Below are positions 60,401 through 64,000 of a stretch of 64,000 bases of DNA, in pieces (within the stretch, counting starts at the first letter, position 1; the number at the start of each line of letters is the position of its first letter). The position numbers were made by a program, and so were the translations under genes. The DNA is from CAZAPG01 sp964486935. GTDB lineage: Bacteria > Chloroflexota > Anaerolineae > 4572-78 > J111. Location: positions 62,001 to 126,000 of the forward strand of contig CAZAPG010000014.1 in NCBI GenBank assembly GCA_964486935.1, written 5' to 3'. Below the pieces are notes generated by a model that saw only the letters and a program-made list of their open reading frames with translations, made no database searches and was not told where the DNA came from.

Positions 60401-61783
60401 TTAACCAATGATAATCTTTTCTTCTGGAAAGCGAATAAGGGTTTTGCGATGCCGTTGAGCCAGCGCTACCACCAGAGTGAGGGGGCCTAAGCGTCCCCAA
60501 AACATAGTGAAGGCAACTAACAACCGGCTCATCGTTCCCATCTCGCTGGTGATGCCCAACGAGTAGCCGGTGTTGGAAAAGGCGCTGACGACTTCAAAGG
60601 CAATGGCAAAAAGATCGGCTCTTTCCAGAATAGCCAGCGCCAGAGTAACAGTCACAACCAGCATAGTAGAGACCGTTAGAACGGCTACTGCCTTGAAGAT
60701 AGTTTCTGTGGGCAGGGTTCGCTCAAAAATGCGCACATCGCTGTGGCCGCGGGCAGTAGAGGCCAACGTTATCAGCACGACCGCTACGGTGCTCAACCCC
60801 ACGCCGCCACCCATCGAAGCCGGTGCGCCGCCAATAAACATCCAGACAAAGATAATCAACTGGCTGGCCTGCCCCAAATCGTCTAGTGGAATTAAGGTAA
60901 GACCTGCCGTGCGGCTGGAGACGATGGAAAAGAAACTAACCAGCAATCGCTCTCCGGCGGGCAAGGCCGATAAAGCCCGTCCATCTACAAAATACTCGTC
61001 AATCACTACCAGAACAGTTCCCACCACTATCAATAGTAACGTAAAGGGTAACACCAGTTGGGTATGTAGCGATAAATGACGCTCCCGTGGCCACACCAGC
61101 AAATCATAAATTACGGTAATGCCCAGCGTGCCAATAGTAATAAGCAGACTCATTACCATGATAATAATAAAGTTTGAGCGGGTGGCCTGCAAAATGGGGT
61201 CTTCAAGCCCGGTAAATAAATCGAAACCAGCGTTACAAAAAGCGGATACCGAGTGAAATATTGAAAAATAAATAGCATCTTGCCACGGCATTAGCTGAAC
61301 GTATTGGGTAAACATAATCAGCGCGCCGACCAACTCTATTATAAATGTTACCACGCATACCGCCAGGGTAAGCTGCACAATACCATCGCCGGCTTCAACG
61401 CCCAGAGTTTGGCGTAGTAAATTGCGTTCATACAACGATACCCTGCGCCCAATCAGTCGAAAAAGCACAACTGAAAGAGTAATAAAACCGATGCCGCCCA
61501 CCTGAATGAGGGACAAAATAACAATTTGCCCAAAAGTGGAAAAGGTGGCCTCAGTGCTAACCACAACCAGGCCGGTAACGGTTGTGGCCGAAACAGCCGT
61601 AAACAACGCCTCATGCCAGCTTATGGCTTGAGGTGTTTTGGTGGCTACGGGCAAGGCCAGTAAAATTGTGCCAATTAAAATGATGGCGGCAAAGCCCGCC
61701 ACCAATATTTTTGAACCGCGCGCCGGCGAGGGGCGTTGGGGATGCTCCAGGTGATGTTGGCGTATTTGTTTGTAGCTAATCAA
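60401..61783 (-). CDS. TrkH/KtrB-type potassium transporter
   Basis: 460 residues with eight or more helices and four selectivity-filter loops (ATTVTGL, SAFCNAGFD, SSRTAGLT, SNTGYS), each with the Gly that lines the filter. The GGAPASMGGGVGLST stretch lies before the last repeat. It imports K+ under control of the downstream TrkA gene. The start is TTG 61783. Confidence 0.95.
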   Translation of the reverse strand: MISYKQIRQHHLEHPQRPSPARGSKILVAGFAAIILIGTILLALPVATKTPQAISWHEALFTAVSATTVTGLVVVSTEATFSTFGQIVILSLIQVGGIGFITLSVVLFRLIGRRVSLYERNLLRQTLGVEAGDGIVQLTLAVCVVTFIIELVGALIMFTQYVQLMPWQDAIYFSIFHSVSAFCNAGFDLFTGLEDPILQATRSNFIIIMVMSLLITIGTLGITVIYDLLVWPRERHLSLHTQLVLPFTLLLIVVGTVLVVIDEYFVDGRALSALPAGERLLVSFFSIVSSRTAGLTLIPLDDLGQASQLIIFVWMFIGGAPASMGGGVGLSTVAVVLITLASTARGHSDVRIFERTLPTETIFKAVAVLTVSTMLVVTVTLALAILERADLFAIAFEVVSAFSNTGYSLGITSEMGTMSRLLVAFTMFWGRLGPLTLVVALAQRHRKTLIRFPEEKIIIG

Positions 61784-61863
61784 CTGAGACTCTCACGTGC
61801 TTTAAAAAATTTTTGTGGATTCTATCACGCTGCTAAAAACTGGTCAATTATGTAAAAAATGCG

Positions 61864-61892
61864 AAAACCGGGCTGCCAGAAAACCCGGTTTT
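61864..61892 (-). terminator. Hairpin terminator of the FAD-subunit gene
   Basis: AAAACCGGG (61864-61872) pairs with CCCGGTTTT (61884-61892). On the minus strand a T-rich stretch with TTTTTT follows shortly after the stem. It also ends in T-runs on the plus strand. Confidence 0.75.
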
Positions 61893-61936
61893 TTGAAAAA
61901 GCAGATATATACGCCCTGATTATTATTGGCTTACGC

Positions 61937-62683
61937 CTAACTTTCTGCAAGTTCGCGCAAAACGCGATTAGTCAGCGTGGCGGCCATTTGCCGCCGATAT
62001 TCGGTAGACCCTCTGAAATCGCCGCTGGGGTTAACGGCGGCCTTGACGTTATTAGGGTCAACCAGTACCGGCGTGTTGGCCACGCCGCACAAGGCCAGGC
62101 GGATAGAACCATCATCGGTTTGGCGGGCTACGGCGGCCACAATCGGGGCATCGGCCGGAGTGCGACCAACTCTGGCGCTGGCCGTTTTGCCCATCGTTGC
62201 CAGCGAGATTGAGGTGATTAAGCCGCCGCTCAGGGCAGCGGGTATATCAACTAAAAAGTCGGCCAGGGCAATATTTTTGGTTTCATTCAGGGTTTGTACC
62301 TTTACCTGGGCATCGAACACAAGCAAAGCAGCCAGTAACTCGCTTTCTTTGTGAGCGCCCGCCACCACACCGCCAATCGTGGCCATATTACGCAGCGTAT
62401 TGGGGCCTTCTCGGCGGGCAGCCTGGCGCAGCAAGTCGGGGGTGCGCTTGTCATCCACAATAGTTTGCAGCCTGACCATTGCCCCCAAAGTAAGGCCCTT
62501 GCCGGTATAATCAATATTGGTTAAACCTACGGCTTGCAGATCAACCGCTTCATCAACCCTGTCATTCAGGTGAGAAGTTATATAAGCGCCGCCGGCTACC
62601 ACTACTGTGTTGGGGTGGTCGGCCAAAAGTCGTAACGCCTCATTAATGTTGGCGGGACGATGATATGCCTTGAGTTGCGGCAT
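61937..62683 (-). CDS. FAD-binding subunit of a xanthine dehydrogenase/CO dehydrogenase-type molybdoenzyme
   Basis: 248 residues. FAD motifs VVAGGAYITSHL and ATIGGVVAGAHKESEL are typical of CoxM/XdhB-like subunits. Such subunits pass electrons between the FeS and Mo subunits and an acceptor. Neither partner gene is in this window and the gene has its own terminator. It may be an orphan or part of a scattered complex. Confidence 0.9.
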   Translation of the reverse strand: MPQLKAYHRPANINEALRLLADHPNTVVVAGGAYITSHLNDRVDEAVDLQAVGLTNIDYTGKGLTLGAMVRLQTIVDDKRTPDLLRQAARREGPNTLRNMATIGGVVAGAHKESELLAALLVFDAQVKVQTLNETKNIALADFLVDIPAALSGGLITSISLATMGKTASARVGRTPADAPIVAAVARQTDDGSIRLALCGVANTPVLVDPNNVKAAVNPSGDFRGSTEYRRQMAATLTNRVLRELAES

Positions 62684-62807
62684 GGTGAAATCCTTTTATG
62701 GCTATAGTTACCCAATTAATTAGATAGGCGCGTATTATAAAACATTTTTGATTCTGTGGAAAGTTAAGCGGTTTAATCGTGAAATTTTGCATAACAAGGT
62801 TGGTGCG

Positions 62808-62835
62808 TTGACACCTGCTTCGGGATGCGTATAAT
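62808..62835 (+). promoter_or_regulatory. Consensus-like promoter of the microprotein gene
   Basis: TTGACA, 16 nt, TATAAT: the best promoter seen in the window. Confidence 0.8.
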
Positions 62836-62916
62836 AGGGCCAGCAAATAAAGTTGGCCTGTAAAACATCTGCTACCACAGAGTTAACTTGCAAATTTTAT
62901 AGGAGGGTTATTTACC

Positions 62917-63027
62917 ATGAATGAAGGGCTGATTGTCACCCTTTTAATTGTCAACATCGCTTTGAGCGGTGCGGCCTTGTTGGGTGTTTTTGTAGTGCTC
63001 GGCATGGTTCGGGGTAGAGAGGAATAA
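62917..63027 (+). CDS. 36-residue membrane microprotein
   Basis: A single helix (about 4-30, LIVTLLIVNIALSGAALLGVFVVLG) with a short acidic N-terminus and a charged C-terminus RGREE. AGGAGGG lies 9 nt upstream, a consensus-like promoter 80 nt before the start and a hairpin terminator after the stop, so it is a complete transcription unit. Size and layout resemble small subunits such as PetN, CcoQ or KdpF. I recognise no specific family. Confidence 0.8.
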   Translation: MNEGLIVTLLIVNIALSGAALLGVFVVLGMVRGREE

Positions 63028-63052
63028 TTGCCTTGTTCAATTCGACATACTT

Positions 63053-63085
63053 AAACGGGCTGCCCTTGGTAGCCCGTTTTAAGTT
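63053..63085 (+). terminator. Terminator of the microprotein gene
   Basis: AAACGGGCT (63053-63061), 9-nt loop, AGCCCGTTT (63071-63079), followed by T-rich TAAGTTTATT. Confidence 0.8.
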
Positions 63086-63167
63086 TATTGCCTAACGTTT
63101 GCCGCTGTTTGTATCATTTTTAATAATATGTAAAATAAAACTACAACTTCTTGCGCGGGTATTATTG

Positions 63168-64000
63168 ATGGATTTGAACATAAATGATGTTCGGGCAGAA
63201 ATGCCTAATTACCAAAATTACAAAAATTGGCAACGTGACGGTGAAATTTTGGGCATTGCTGTTCATCACTCTGCTACCGCCAACCACCTTACCGGCGAAC
63301 CGACAGGCAATGCCCACACCTTTTTTAATTACCACGTTAACGTGCGGGGGTGGGCGCACGGCGGGTACAATTATGTAATTGTAGGCGCCGGTCAAATAGA
63401 ATACGCCCTGGATGATAAAATTGCCGCCTACCACGCCGGTTTTAAAGACCCCGATAACTCGACCGGGTTAGAACACGGCCAATACTGGAACAACCACTAC
63501 CTGGCCATTTGCCTGTCTGGCTGGTTTAGCGAGAATCGAACTTACCAAGACCCCAACGGAACCGCCCATCAAATTCCCAACAAATTCACCCAACCGACGG
63601 CGGCTCAATGGCAATCGCTGCTGGCGCTTATTCAACATTTGCGCCAAAAATATAACATCCCTATAGAAAATGTGCGGGGCCATCGAGAACTGACCGGCAA
63701 CAGCACCACCTGCCCCGGCCACACCTTTGACCCGGCCGCCCTGCGTCAAAAACTCAGAGAGTTAGAGCAACCGGAACCAGGGCCGGGCGTGGGCGCTCAA
63801 CCCGAAGTGAAGCCGGGCGAACACGTTTTGCTGCTGCCCGATACCGACAAATATTTTGACTCGGCGATGGCCTATATCTGGAAATTTCAACCCGACGTGA
63901 GCTTTGCCGTAAATGAAGCCGCAGGCCGCTGGAAATATGTAACCGCCGTAGGCAACCCTCAAGATATTAGCGACGCCCAATTAACAAAATTGCGAAACAG
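63168..64000 (+). CDS. N-acetylmuramoyl-L-alanine amidase (PGRP/Amidase_2), truncated by window edge
   Basis: 277 codons before the window ends. Zinc-site pattern: AVHHSAT, AYHAGF, and TTCPGH with the Cys ligand; RGHRE also typical. No signal peptide is visible, so the enzyme may be cytoplasmic or exported by another route. It cleaves between muramic acid and the peptide stem. After about residue 190 a Pro-rich linker and a further unassigned domain follow. Ribosome site weak. Confidence 0.88.
   Translation, partial: MDLNINDVRAEMPNYQNYKNWQRDGEILGIAVHHSATANHLTGEPTGNAHTFFNYHVNVRGWAHGGYNYVIVGAGQIEYALDDKIAAYHAGFKDPDNSTGLEHGQYWNNHYLAICLSGWFSENRTYQDPNGTAHQIPNKFTQPTAAQWQSLLALIQHLRQKYNIPIENVRGHRELTGNSTTCPGHTFDPAALRQKLRELEQPEPGPGVGAQPEVKPGEHVLLLPDTDKYFDSAMAYIWKFQPDVSFAVNEAAGRWKYVTAVGNPQDISDAQLTKLRN

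Noticed and set aside
1..64000. CRISPR arrays, tRNA, rRNA, replication origin, complete insertion sequences
   Set aside because: None of the expected repeats, RNA structures or transposase genes could be found by reading both strands.

Overview
This window looks like chromosomal DNA from a Chloroflexota (Anaerolineae-like) bacterium. The evidence is indirect: eukaryotic-type Ser/Thr kinases joined to long WD40 arrays and a STAND ATPase, lipoproteins with Pro/Thr linkers, patatins, an FHA-winged-helix regulator and compact operons that mix TTG, GTG and ATG starts. There is no rRNA, tRNA, CRISPR array, phage or complete insertion sequence. About 48 protein genes are supported, with a few small foldback repeats between them. 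The first and last genes are cut by the window ends.

Layout. 1-5.4 kb: start of a solute-binding lipoprotein, an FHA regulator divergent from a Ser/Thr kinase, and a large secreted GH3-like protein. 5.8-7.7 kb: an SH3 protein and an AT-richer SDR. 7.7-14.4 kb: an iron-homeostasis block with a P1B-4 efflux ATPase, a DtxR-type regulator, FeoB split into two genes and a second DtxR/FeoA regulator, with palindromic candidate operators. 14.7-21.6 kb: a TIR-membrane-FGE-like protein and a duplicated histidine kinase/response regulator set. 21.7-24.9 kb: envelope and redox genes, including a DsbA/FrnE-like thioredoxin-fold gene whose first active-site Cys codon is UGA, so a probable selenoprotein, and an SRAP gene. 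25-34.6 kb: a hydrolase-acyl-CoA synthetase fusion, a ParB/Srx-like plus USP protein, a patatin, HemW, a family 5 uracil-DNA glycosylase and two membrane proteins. 34.6-52.8 kb: two giant kinase-WD40 proteins, a cNMP-patatin, MutS, YbaK, an aldo/keto reductase, a GAF histidine kinase, a SleB-like protein, a VOC protein and a cohesin-LysM lipoprotein. 53-58.7 kb: an operon of a pentapeptide protein, a fused ABC permease and two FGGY sugar kinases. 58.8-64 kb: a SecD-like periplasmic-domain orphan, a TrkA/TrkH potassium system, an orphan FAD subunit of the xanthine dehydrogenase family, a 36-residue membrane microprotein with its own promoter and terminator, and an amidase.

How the genes fit together. 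The 7.7-14.4 kb block makes a coherent ferrous-iron circuit: import by split FeoB, probable export by the P1B-4 ATPase, and two DtxR paralogues with different primary metal-site residues and distinct palindromes at their own promoters. Most of the rest is signalling and envelope biology. The clearest unusual observations are the UGA-encoded redox motif with a SECIS-like hairpin 25 nt downstream (24147-24182), and an 89-bp miniature element with 13-bp terminal inverted repeats and a perfect 9-bp target duplication. That duplication contains the stop codons of two convergent genes (16137-16243).
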